Shown here piece after piece: positions 1 to 7,416 of a stretch of 16,817 bases of DNA; the first letter of the stretch is position 1, and every line of letters starts with the position of its first letter. The stretch comes from CAKSKB01 sp034186235 (GTDB lineage Bacteria; Bacillota; Clostridia; HGM11514). The stretch lies in assembly GCA_034186235.1 (NCBI GenBank), contig JAXGBA010000043.1:1-16817 (forward strand), written 5' to 3'. The position numbers and the translations under genes were made by a program. The notes under the pieces were generated by a model. That model saw nothing but the letters and a program-made list of their open reading frames with translations. It did not search any database and was not told the origin of the DNA.

Positions 1-2055
1 ATCATCCTTCTTTATCTTCCACTTTGCCGTACGGTTTTCGGCATCAACATATTTTAGTACAACCGGCTGACCGCCTCCGTTGTATTTGCCTTGTTGCTCC
101 GCCGTAAGCGTTCCGGTTTCGCCTCTTACATAGTACTGCTCGCCCGTTTTATCCGGGTTGGGCCAGCGCGCGTTGGTAAGAGCCGTTCCGTTCATATAGA
201 ACTTCTGTCCGCTCGTTGTCACTGTTGCACGCAGCTGGGGAATGTCAATCCCCTGTGCTTTAATGTCAAGCATATATATATTATCTCTTGCATAGCTTTC
301 GGAAAGCCTATTTAAAAGATTTTCATCCGTAACCTTTTTGATTTTGCTCGAATCAAGCTTATCTGCGCCCGTAAACGTTACCTTTTCGCCCGGGTACGGC
401 TGATAAATTATTTCGTTTTCAGCCGTGCCGGAATCATCGTTTCCGAATACGATTGACTCATCCGTTTTGTAATCTCCGCCCTTGATATAAACATTGACAT
501 CAGCACCGGTCTCAAATGCACCGGTCCGCATATATTTTGCAATCACGGTTTTTGCCTTGTCAATGCTTGCAAAGGCATTTTCTTTGGAAGTGCCGTTATT
601 ATCATCGCTGCCGGATGCGGGATCAACATAAAAGCTTGTGCCGGACTTCGGAATCTCCTTGAAGGTTATGGTAAGGTTATGCTCCGCCTTTGTGGGGGTA
701 ATGATGAATTTTCCGCCGGAATACGAAATTGCGTTTCCGTCCAGTTTAATTTCAACATCATAACCCCTGTCGGCTGCGATTTCAAGCTCTGCGGCAACGC
801 CGATTTTAGCTTCAAACTCTTCACCGTCAGAAAGAGTTGTTCCTTCAAACTTAACGCTTCCGCCCTCATTCATGCTGAGGGTGATTTTGGCAGGCTCTGC
901 ATTGTCGATTCTGTCAACCTCCCATTTAAGAACGGGATAGCCGTTATTGAGGTTGTATTTATCCGCCGCAAACGCTGCACCCAGGGTTTCGGCTGTCGGT
1001 GCGGGAAGCCCCGTTTCCTTCGTGCCGTGGTTTTTCCAGGTTTCCGAACCGTTTGCATCGATGTTGTAGCAATCCTTTAATGTGCAGAAGCCGTCCGTTC
1101 CCTTAACTTCGCTTGAAATAACTGAAAGGCTGTCGGCTGCTTCATCGCCTACGGAATAGCAGTTTTCAACATTAATTCTTATGTTGGTGTTGTTCCAGTT
1201 AATCCATGTTCTCGAAACAACGCCTGCAAATTCGTCATAGCGGCTTGATGTTCCGTCCTGAGTGAGGGTGAGATTCTGAACATAGCAGTTTTTGATAGCA
1301 AATGCATACTTTGTGTCTGCATTGTTCGTATTATATCTCACGCAGCCGACAACGCCGGCATTTGTGGGATACTCGCACTGCGCTTCTGAATCAACGCGGG
1401 TAGTTATGCTTGATTCGGAATCTCTCACAAAGCAGTTTTCAACCGCAACATTGTCAACATTTCCGAGCACGTTAATCCAGCCGACCAAAATCGCCGATGT
1501 GTTTGCGCCCGATGTTACGCTTGCATTTTCAACGCCCAGATTTCTTACGCCCTGCCCCGAAACATTGCCGAAGCCTGCCTGCGTAAAAATACCGTTTGTG
1601 AGTTTTGTGCCCTTGGTTGAGGACTTCCAGTTTTTGATAACGTGACCGTTGCCGTCAAAGCTGCCTCTGAACTCCAGATCCGAACCGGCGCAGATACCGC
1701 CGCGATCGAAGTCATAGCCGGTCATATCCAAATCGGCGGTCATCTTATAGTATCTTATCGGGGACACGCCGTTATAACGGCCGGAATAATATCCGCTTAC
1801 CCCGAAAGCGCCTGCCGCCGGCCAAACCTTGTCTGTGCCGGGGATAGGATAATCCTCTGTGGTGTTGAAATAACCGTTATCGTAGTTCGTTGTAAGATAA
1901 ACAAGCGTTGCCAAATCCTTCGGGGTCTGAATAAGGTACGGATCTTCTGCCGTGCCGCTGCCCTCAAAGTACCCTTCCGCAGCCGATACAAAAACCATCG
2001 GCAGCGTGGAAAGTATCATTACAATGCTGAGCAAAAGTGCCAATATTTTTTTCAT
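1..2055 (-). CDS. Secreted GLUG / right-handed beta-helix protein, 3' end outside window
   Basis: An open frame of 685 codons runs from ATG at 2055 off the left edge without a stop. AAAGGAG lies 6 nt before the ATG. Residues 1-24 form a signal peptide (MKKILALLLSIVMIL...). About 25-386 is a GLUG-like beta-helix opening with EDPYLIQTPKDLATLVYL and carrying repeated NCY/DCY turns. About 387-467 resembles a divergent InlB-type (Flg_new_2-like) repeat. From about 474 (YVDPASGSDDNNGTS) a second beta-helix module starts, with IIYQPYPGEKVTFTGA and FYMNGTALTNARWPN, the N-terminal pattern of GH141/PL6-like polysaccharide-active proteins. The protein is predicted to be exported and to act on or bind a glycan; substrate and catalytic residues are not visible because the C-terminus is missing. 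It follows its paralogue after 22 bp, so the two are probably co-transcribed. The domain reading is good; an enzymatic role is inference. Confidence 0.85.
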   Translation of the reverse strand, partial: MKKILALLLSIVMILSTLPMVFVSAAEGYFEGSGTAEDPYLIQTPKDLATLVYLTTNYDNGYFNTTEDYPIPGTDKVWPAAGAFGVSGYYSGRYNGVSPIRYYKMTADLDMTGYDFDRGGICAGSDLEFRGSFDGNGHVIKNWKSSTKGTKLTNGIFTQAGFGNVSGQGVRNLGVENASVTSGANTSAILVGWINVLGNVDNVAVENCFVRDSESSITTRVDSEAQCEYPTNAGVVGCVRYNTNNADTKYAFAIKNCYVQNLTLTQDGTSSRYDEFAGVVSRTWINWNNTNIRINVENCYSVGDEAADSLSVISSEVKGTDGFCTLKDCYNIDANGSETWKNHGTKETGLPAPTAETLGAAFAADKYNLNNGYPVLKWEVDRIDNAEPAKITLSMNEGGSVKFEGTTLSDGEEFEAKIGVAAELEIAADRGYDVEIKLDGNAISYSGGKFIITPTKAEHNLTITFKEIPKSGTSFYVDPASGSDDNNGTSKENAFASIDKAKTVIAKYMRTGAFETGADVNVYIKGGDYKTDESIVFGNDDSGTAENEIIYQPYPGEKVTFTGADKLDSSKIKKVTDENLLNRLSESYARDNIYMLDIKAQGIDIPQLRATVTTSGQKFYMNGTALTNARWPNPDKTGEQYYVRGETGTLTAEQQGKYNGGGQPVVLKYVDAENRTAKWKIKKDD

Positions 2056-2077
2056 GCAAATCTCCTTTATGTCGTGT

Positions 2078-4294
2078 TTACTTCAGTGTAAAGCTGTCAG
2101 TTTCGTTTCCGAACGTTGAAGCTTCGCCTTCAGTTGCTATATAATAAGGTTTCATCGTGAAGCTGCCAGTCTTTACGCCTTCGCCGTACACCTTGATAGC
2201 GTACGCCCCGCTTTTATTTTCGATCGCTTCAAGAGTAAGCGCTTTTCCGTCCGAAGCACGTGTGATAACCATACCGTATTCAAACGGATTTACTCCGCTA
2301 AATCTTGCATATGCAACCGCCGCCGGTGCATTGCCATCACCGTGTGTTGACATTACAACAGCTTTATCAGCAACAATTGAAGGCTCTGTTGCCTTTTTCG
2401 CAAATTCAGCAGACCATACACCGCCTTCCGAAAGGTCGGAAAATGCAAACCTTGCACTGCCCGATACGCCAAAGTCGGAGGTTTTGTCCGCAGTGCCGTA
2501 CCTAACAGCAGAAAGCGAGTAATTCTCGGCAGGCTGAGCCGAAACCGTAAGGCCTGCACCGGTTTTGATATAAACCGTATTACCGGTTCTTTTAACCAAC
2601 CCCGCCTCTTCCGTCACATCAAGAGTACCGTTTTCAGGCGTTTCAAGTGTGTTTGTTATGTAGGTGTATTCCCACGGTAAAACAGGCAGTCCGCCGTTAA
2701 GGCTCAGCACATCGTTCATGAAATCAGCGCCCAAAGCTGCGGCTGTCGGTGCGGGAAGGTTTGTTTCGGTCGCAACGGGCGCAAGGGAACTCGCGCCGCT
2801 CTCCCATTTGCTCCAATCCGTGCCGTTTGCCGAAAGGCTGTAGCAATCCGTGAATGAGAATGTAGCATGTTCCGTAGTTCCCGGAACAGCGTCCGGCCCT
2901 ATCGGCGGAAGATAAGAACGCGCTTCGGAGCCTACCGAGTAGCAGTTTGATATATAAGCTTTGTTATCCTTAATCCAATTATGCCAGATTCTCCCGACAA
3001 TACCGCCGTAGTCTGGCTGACCGTCCTCTTGGCCTTGGTCATTCAGAAGCCTTATCCCTTTCGCATAACAGTTTCTGATTACCGCTGTTGAAGCAGAGCC
3101 TTCCGTAAAGTTAAGGCATCCCACGATACCGCCGTTTGCCGGTGCAGTATCTCTTGACTTAATCTGCGATGAAGAATTTTTAACATAGCAGTTTTCGACT
3201 GCGGTGTTTTCAACATTAGCAAGAGGTCTTAAAAAGCCTATCAGAATACCCGAAACGAATTTATCAGATGCCACGCTTGCGTTTTCAACACCTACATTTC
3301 TTACGCCCTGCCCCGGAACATTGCCAAGTGCAACCGTCGAGAAAATGCCGTTGCCATCGCTGCCGGCAGAGGATGAAGATTCCCAGTTTTTGATAACATG
3401 ACCGTCACCGTCAAAGCTGCCCCTAAATTCCAGATTTGACCCGGCGCAGATACCGCCGCGGTTGAAGTCATAGCCGGTCATATCCAAATCGGCGGTCATC
3501 TTATAGTATCTTATCGGGGACACGCCGTTATAACGGCCGGAATAATATCCGGCTTTGCCGTGTGCACCATCTGCCGGCCAAACAGTTGTTGTACCCGGAA
3601 TTGTATAATCCGCAGAGGTATCATAATAACCATTGTCATAGTCGGTTGTGAGGTAAACGAGGGTTGCCAGATCCTTAGGCGTCTGAATAAGGTAAGGCTC
3701 GTCCTTCGTACCTTTGCCTTCAAAATATCCTGTTTTTTCTTCTGTCTTAAGTTCCTTGTAATAAAGTTTTCTTGAAGAACCGCTTATTACCTTATCGTCT
3801 CCGTTCTTCTGCTGAACATATACATACTTAATACCGGCATTTTCATCCGTGCTTACGCTGTGAACGGGCTTGCCATCAAAGAGAACATCATACGATGTCG
3901 CAGTAGTCTCAATAACAATCGTATGCCAGCCGGTGGTTCTGTCAAGCTGTACCTTTTCGGTATCTGATTTTCCGCTCGCACAATTAAAAGTATACTTTCC
4001 GTCGGCATAAAGCTTGAAGTATTCCCTTATGCAAAACACACCTGAGCCTTCGGTCTTATCCTTAAAAGCAACAAGACCGCCGCTTACGCCGTTGTCATAG
4101 AATGTAAATGTGGTTTTTCCGTTTGCGTATGAAGTTTCAAAACTTGCGTCCGAAAGAGTTTCGGAGGTCGGAATGGTTTCAAAATCGAAAACCCCCGTAT
4201 ACCCCTCGGGTGCCTCATCATCGGCAAATACTCCGCACGGCAGAGCCGTCAGCATAAGTGCCAAAGCAAGCAGTAAGACAATCGTTCTTTTCAT
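2078..4294 (-). CDS. Secreted lectin-like / GLUG multidomain protein
   Basis: 738 residues from ATG 4294, chosen because GGGAG sits 7 nt upstream and a signal peptide (MKRTIVLLLALALMLTALP, cleavage near VFA) starts there; the frame is open 17 codons further, to a TTG with no ribosome binding site. Residues about 32-186 look like a concanavalin A/LamG-like beta-sandwich (WHTIVIETTATSYDVLFDGK). About 190-545 is a GLUG-like beta-helix nearly identical in parts to the next gene, with VENCYV, IRNCYA, ISNCYS and FTDCYS turns. About 548-632 is an InlB-like repeat and 636-738 a C-terminal module of unknown function (PFEYGMVITRASDGKALTLE). No sortase motif, S-layer homology domain or catalytic motif is evident, so it is probably released or held non-covalently. 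It is the first gene of the two-gene secreted operon. A carbohydrate-binding or adhesin role is inference. Confidence 0.87.
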   Translation of the reverse strand: MKRTIVLLLALALMLTALPCGVFADDEAPEGYTGVFDFETIPTSETLSDASFETSYANGKTTFTFYDNGVSGGLVAFKDKTEGSGVFCIREYFKLYADGKYTFNCASGKSDTEKVQLDRTTGWHTIVIETTATSYDVLFDGKPVHSVSTDENAGIKYVYVQQKNGDDKVISGSSRKLYYKELKTEEKTGYFEGKGTKDEPYLIQTPKDLATLVYLTTDYDNGYYDTSADYTIPGTTTVWPADGAHGKAGYYSGRYNGVSPIRYYKMTADLDMTGYDFNRGGICAGSNLEFRGSFDGDGHVIKNWESSSSAGSDGNGIFSTVALGNVPGQGVRNVGVENASVASDKFVSGILIGFLRPLANVENTAVENCYVKNSSSQIKSRDTAPANGGIVGCLNFTEGSASTAVIRNCYAKGIRLLNDQGQEDGQPDYGGIVGRIWHNWIKDNKAYISNCYSVGSEARSYLPPIGPDAVPGTTEHATFSFTDCYSLSANGTDWSKWESGASSLAPVATETNLPAPTAAALGADFMNDVLSLNGGLPVLPWEYTYITNTLETPENGTLDVTEEAGLVKRTGNTVYIKTGAGLTVSAQPAENYSLSAVRYGTADKTSDFGVSGSARFAFSDLSEGGVWSAEFAKKATEPSIVADKAVVMSTHGDGNAPAAVAYARFSGVNPFEYGMVITRASDGKALTLEAIENKSGAYAIKVYGEGVKTGSFTMKPYYIATEGEASTFGNETDSFTLK

Positions 4295-4336
4295 TTTATC
4301 ACTCCCTTTATTAATTTTAACGCTGTCTATACATAT

Positions 4337-4365
4337 ATTGTACAAAAAAAATTGCCGTCTTGCAA
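4337..4365 (-). promoter_or_regulatory. Candidate promoter of the secreted-protein operon, inside a terminator
   Basis: On the minus strand TTGCAA (4365-4360), a 17-nt spacer and TACAAT (4342-4337) match a sigma-A promoter at 4/6 and 5/6 positions. Transcription would begin near 4330, giving a leader of about 36 nt before ATG 4294. The -35 box lies across the loop and inner stem of the upstream gene's terminator, and the spacer contains its T tract. Confidence 0.5.
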
Positions 4366-4376
4366 CGGCAATTTTT
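4347..4376 (-). terminator. Rho-independent terminator after the AraC gene
   Basis: A 12-bp perfect stem (4347-4358 with 4365-4376, AAAATTGCCGT core) and a 6-nt loop are followed on the minus strand by a run of T. It lies 15 nt past the stop of the AraC-type gene. The A/T-flanked stem could also work on the plus strand, but no plus-strand gene leads into it. Confidence 0.85.
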
Positions 4377-4390
4377 ACGCAAAAACCTAA

Positions 4391-5254
4391 CTATTTTTTG
4401 ATTTGGGATTTTCTGTATGAATTAGGGGTCGTTCCGCATATTTTTTTGAAGTACCGGTAAAATCTTACATCATCGTCATACCCTATCCTCCTGCCGATTT
4501 CATCAACCGACAAATCGGTTTCGCGAAGCAGGCGGCAAGCATTTTCGATACGCTTTTTCTGAATGTAATCGGTAATCGTCATACCGTAGCACTCACGGAA
4601 CATCATACTGAAATAAGATGGCTGATAAAGGCTCTTTTTCGCAAGCTCGGAAAGTGACAGTTTTTCATTATAGTGAGTTTCGATATAATCAAGCACCTCG
4701 GCGGTTATGCGTGTTTTGGTCTTATTCCCGAAATGCTGCGTCATTTCCCTAAGCGCCATAGTCAGCAGAATCATTGCACTGCATTTTATAATTGTTTCCC
4801 ACCCGGGGATTTTGTTTTCGTACTCCCGGTACAGCATTTCGGCAAGCATATCCGCTTTCAGAACATCTTCGCCGCGGAACTGAATAAGACTCTTTTCTCC
4901 CGCCAGGTTTCTGAATTCCTGAAAGCATGAAATCATCATTATTTCAAATGCATTATTGCTTACAAGCGTGCTGTCATCATTTATAAAAAACTCCGGCTTG
5001 AACAGAATGTTGTAATAGACGGTATCCTCCGTTGTTTCCATTTCGTGTTCCTGACCGAAATTCACGAACAGAAAACAGCCCTTGTGCACATCGTATCTTG
5101 TACCTTCTATACTGTGCCAGCCCTTTCCGTTTGCAACATACACAAATTCGATAAATTCGTGTGTGTGCGGCGGCTCGATCCATTTGCAGGCACTCTTTCT
5201 GATACAAGCCAGGTCGTCTTCTCCGAAAAAATTCCGGTAAGTAAAATGTTTCAT
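4391..5254 (-). CDS. AraC-family transcriptional regulator with N-terminal cupin
   Basis: 287 residues. The N-terminal half is a cupin-type sensor pocket (PPHTHEFIEFVYVANGKG, residues about 28-45). The C-terminal ~105 residues are the double helix-turn-helix AraC/XylS DNA-binding domain (KLSLSELAKKSLYQPSYFS; second helix pair ends in YFKKICGTTPNSYRK). Length is typical of cupin-AraC regulators. ATG 5254 has GGAG 8 nt upstream. The gene starts 15 bp after the SGNH hydrolase and is almost certainly co-transcribed with it; a strong terminator follows. Regulators of this type bind a small sugar or metabolite and usually activate adjacent genes, so the hydrolase and the secreted-protein operon just downstream are the likely targets. 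The ligand is unknown. Confidence 0.93.
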   Translation of the reverse strand: MKHFTYRNFFGEDDLACIRKSACKWIEPPHTHEFIEFVYVANGKGWHSIEGTRYDVHKGCFLFVNFGQEHEMETTEDTVYYNILFKPEFFINDDSTLVSNNAFEIMMISCFQEFRNLAGEKSLIQFRGEDVLKADMLAEMLYREYENKIPGWETIIKCSAMILLTMALREMTQHFGNKTKTRITAEVLDYIETHYNEKLSLSELAKKSLYQPSYFSMMFRECYGMTITDYIQKKRIENACRLLRETDLSVDEIGRRIGYDDDVRFYRYFKKICGTTPNSYRKSQIKK

Positions 5255-5269
5255 CGAATCATCTCCGTA

Positions 5270-5914
5270 TTAAAGAGATTTTATAAAACCTGCCACTTTA
5301 TCCGCAAGATATGAATGCCCGAAATCGTTCGGGTGAAGCCCATCTGCGGTGTATGTAAGCTTATTTGCCTCAACATCCGGACAAATCCCCGATTCGTTAT
5401 ACAAATCAAGCACCGGAATTGCATATTTTGCGGCGGTTTTCTTAATTATTTCTGCAAAATCGGAAAGAATATGCCCGTCAAACCTCGGATTATTTTCGCC
5501 CTCTCTTTTAAGGGGCGTCATAACCATAAGCTGTTTGCCGGCATAGGCTTCCGTAAGATACCTGAACAAAACATCACACGAACCGCAGAAGGTGTCTGCG
5601 GTTTCATCGCCGAAGCTTCCGAAAGGCGCATCGCCGTGACCGTAATCGTTTGTTCCGCCGAAAACGCAGACCAAATCAGCGTCCCTGTCCATTTCCTTGG
5701 CACGCATTATAAAATCAAGATCCCATCGCTCGCTCTCGCTCTTGCCTCTCTGCGGGGCAATTCTTGTTCCGCCTATTCCGTAATTTCTTGCGGCAACCGG
5801 CGCATAGCGCTCTGCGATTACGCCGACATAGCCCTTTACGGCAGGATCGCTTGCTCCGCTGCCTTCCGTAATGCTGTCGCCGAGAAAATTTATCTTCAAT
5901 CTTTTTATATCCAT
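5270..5914 (-). CDS. SGNH/GDSL-family hydrolase (esterase), cytoplasmic
   Basis: 214 residues. All four SGNH blocks are visible: block I GDSITEG with nucleophile Ser14, block II NYGIGGTR (oxyanion Gly), block III GGTNDYGHGD (Asn89) and block V DGLHPN with Asp191 and His194. These catalyse ester hydrolysis, in carbohydrate contexts often removal of O-acetyl groups. There is no signal peptide, so it acts in the cytoplasm on imported or intracellular esters. ATG 5914 is preferred over GTG 5923 because GGGGTG then stands about 7 nt upstream; the GTG would abut that site. It is the first gene of a two-gene operon with the AraC regulator, and a strong palindrome-containing promoter lies 36 nt upstream. 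The precise substrate cannot be read from the sequence. Confidence 0.92.
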   Translation of the reverse strand: MDIKRLKINFLGDSITEGSGASDPAVKGYVGVIAERYAPVAARNYGIGGTRIAPQRGKSESERWDLDFIMRAKEMDRDADLVCVFGGTNDYGHGDAPFGSFGDETADTFCGSCDVLFRYLTEAYAGKQLMVMTPLKREGENNPRFDGHILSDFAEIIKKTAAKYAIPVLDLYNESGICPDVEANKLTYTADGLHPNDFGHSYLADKVAGFIKSL

Positions 5915-5949
5915 TAAAAACACCCCATAAAAATAAATTTACAACTTTA

Positions 5950-5977
5950 ATTATAGCACATTTTGAAAAAATGTCAA
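5950..5977 (-). promoter_or_regulatory. Promoter of the SGNH-AraC operon with embedded operator-like palindrome
   Basis: On the minus strand TTGACA (5977-5972), 16 nt and TATAAT (5955-5950) give consensus boxes, with a predicted start near 5943 and a leader of about 29 nt. The spacer carries a perfect inverted repeat, ACATTTT-GAA-AAAATGT (5958-5974, plus-strand reading), that overlaps the -35 box. That is the position expected of a repressor operator. Confidence 0.8.
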
Positions 5978-6030
5978 TAAATATATGGATTTTTCAACGG
6001 TTTTATGTTAAAATTAAATCGGTGATGATT

Positions 6031-7416
6031 ATGAAGCTTAAAGGCTGCGGTGAAAGGATTTCGGATATTATTGATATGCCGCTTCCGTGCGGAGGCAACG
6101 GCAAATGCGGAAAATGCAAAATAAGAATACACGGTGACATTTCGCCGATTGGAGCGGACGAAAGAAAACTGCTTTCCGAACGGGAAATCGAAAGCGGAAT
6201 CCGTCTTGCGTGCCGATGCAGGGTTTTGGGAGAAGCCGATGCGGATTCCGTTCCGCATGCCGAGCTGCACGGAATAACAAGCGGTTTTTTGCCGGAAAAC
6301 TCGGTTATAAATCCAATAACCGGCAACAAAAAATGCGTTGCTGCGGCGTTTGACATAGGCACAACAACAGTTGCATACTATATTTATTCGCTCCCGGAAG
6401 GTGTGTTGGCGGAATCCGGTTGTTTTGAGAACGCCCAGAGGAAATTCGGTGCGGATGTGATTTCAAGAATATCATACGCCGAAGCCTTCGGAAAGGAAAA
6501 GCTGACGGAAGCGATAGTCAGTCAGATCAATAGTATCAAAGAAAAATTCAAACCAGAATTTTCCGTTGTAACCGGAAACACCGTTATGCTGCACTTTTAT
6601 ACGGGGCTTGACCCGAGCGGAATCGCAAGATTTCCGTTCACGCCGCAAAGCCTTTTCGGAAGCCGCTTCGGCGGTGATTACATCCCGAGGTGCATATCGC
6701 CGTTCATCGGTGCGGACGCTTACTGCGCCGTTATTGCAAGCGAAATGACAAAAACCGATGAGCCTTCTTTGCTGCTTGACTTAGGAACAAACGCCGAAAT
6801 TGCGCTCTGGGACGGAAAACGCCTTTTGTGCACATCTGCGGCTGCCGGGCCGTGCTTTGAAGGGTACGGGCTTTCAAGGGGCATGAGCGCAGCGGACGGC
6901 GCAATATCAAAGGCATTTGTTGCAAACGGCAGAATCTGCTATGAAACAATCGGGCAAAAACCGCCTGTCGGATTTTGCGGCAGCGGAATAACAGATGCTA
7001 TCGCCGCTCTGCTCGACCTCGGAGAAATTACCGAAAACGGGCTTTCGAAAAATGACATTTATATAGGAAACATTCCCGTAACGCAAGATGACATAAGGCA
7101 GATTCAGACGGCAAAAGCCGCTGTTGCGGCAGGAATTGAAATCCTGTGCGGCAAAAGTGAAGCAAAGCCGAAAAAGCTGTATGTTGCAGGCGGCTTCGGC
7201 TCATCGTTAAACCCAAAAAGCGCTGCAAGAATCGGGCTTATTCCGAAAGAACTTTCAGAAAACTGCATACAGCTCGGGAACGCCGCAGCAGCCGGCGCCC
7301 AAATGATGCTGCTTGACAAAAAGCTTATGAAAAACCCCGATTTCACGGCAGAAACGGTTGAACTGTCGGGAAACCGGGAATTTTCGGAAAGCTTTATTAA
7401 GCATATGGGATTTTAG
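6031..7416 (+). CDS. Short 2Fe-2S / ASKHA (DUF4445-type) reductive activator-like protein
   Basis: 461 residues from ATG 6031; GGTGA is 5 nt upstream, while ATG 6025 overlaps that site and earlier starts lack one. The N-terminus is a compact ferredoxin-type cluster domain with Cys20-x5-Cys26-x2-Cys29 and Cys61 in GIRLACRC, as in RACo/RamA-type activators. The ASKHA fold follows: phosphate-1 loop DIGTTT (108-113), phosphate-2 loop LLDLGTNAE (about 248-256) and adenosine motif LYVAGGFGSSLN (383-394). Characterised relatives use ATP and one-electron reduction to reactivate the cobalt centre of corrinoid methyltransferases. This protein is shorter than the roughly 600-residue RACo type and seems to lack most of the linker and middle domain. 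No corrinoid protein, methyltransferase or cobalamin gene is visible nearby. The family assignment is firm; the activation target is unknown. Confidence 0.88.
   Translation: MKLKGCGERISDIIDMPLPCGGNGKCGKCKIRIHGDISPIGADERKLLSEREIESGIRLACRCRVLGEADADSVPHAELHGITSGFLPENSVINPITGNKKCVAAAFDIGTTTVAYYIYSLPEGVLAESGCFENAQRKFGADVISRISYAEAFGKEKLTEAIVSQINSIKEKFKPEFSVVTGNTVMLHFYTGLDPSGIARFPFTPQSLFGSRFGGDYIPRCISPFIGADAYCAVIASEMTKTDEPSLLLDLGTNAEIALWDGKRLLCTSAAAGPCFEGYGLSRGMSAADGAISKAFVANGRICYETIGQKPPVGFCGSGITDAIAALLDLGEITENGLSKNDIYIGNIPVTQDDIRQIQTAKAAVAAGIEILCGKSEAKPKKLYVAGGFGSSLNPKSAARIGLIPKELSENCIQLGNAAAAGAQMMLLDKKLMKNPDFTAETVELSGNREFSESFIKHMGF

Noticed and set aside
679..2091. Several plus-strand frames of 117-149 codons
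   Set aside because: They lie opposite the large secreted gene, which is open from 2055 to the window edge with a signal peptide and recognisable domains.
5315..5917. 200-codon plus-strand frame
   Set aside because: It is antisense to the SGNH hydrolase, whose catalytic blocks are all present on the minus strand.
5978..6030. Promoter for the ASKHA gene
   Set aside because: A TAAAAT -10-like box is present, but no acceptable -35 stands at 16-18 nt, so I do not call one.
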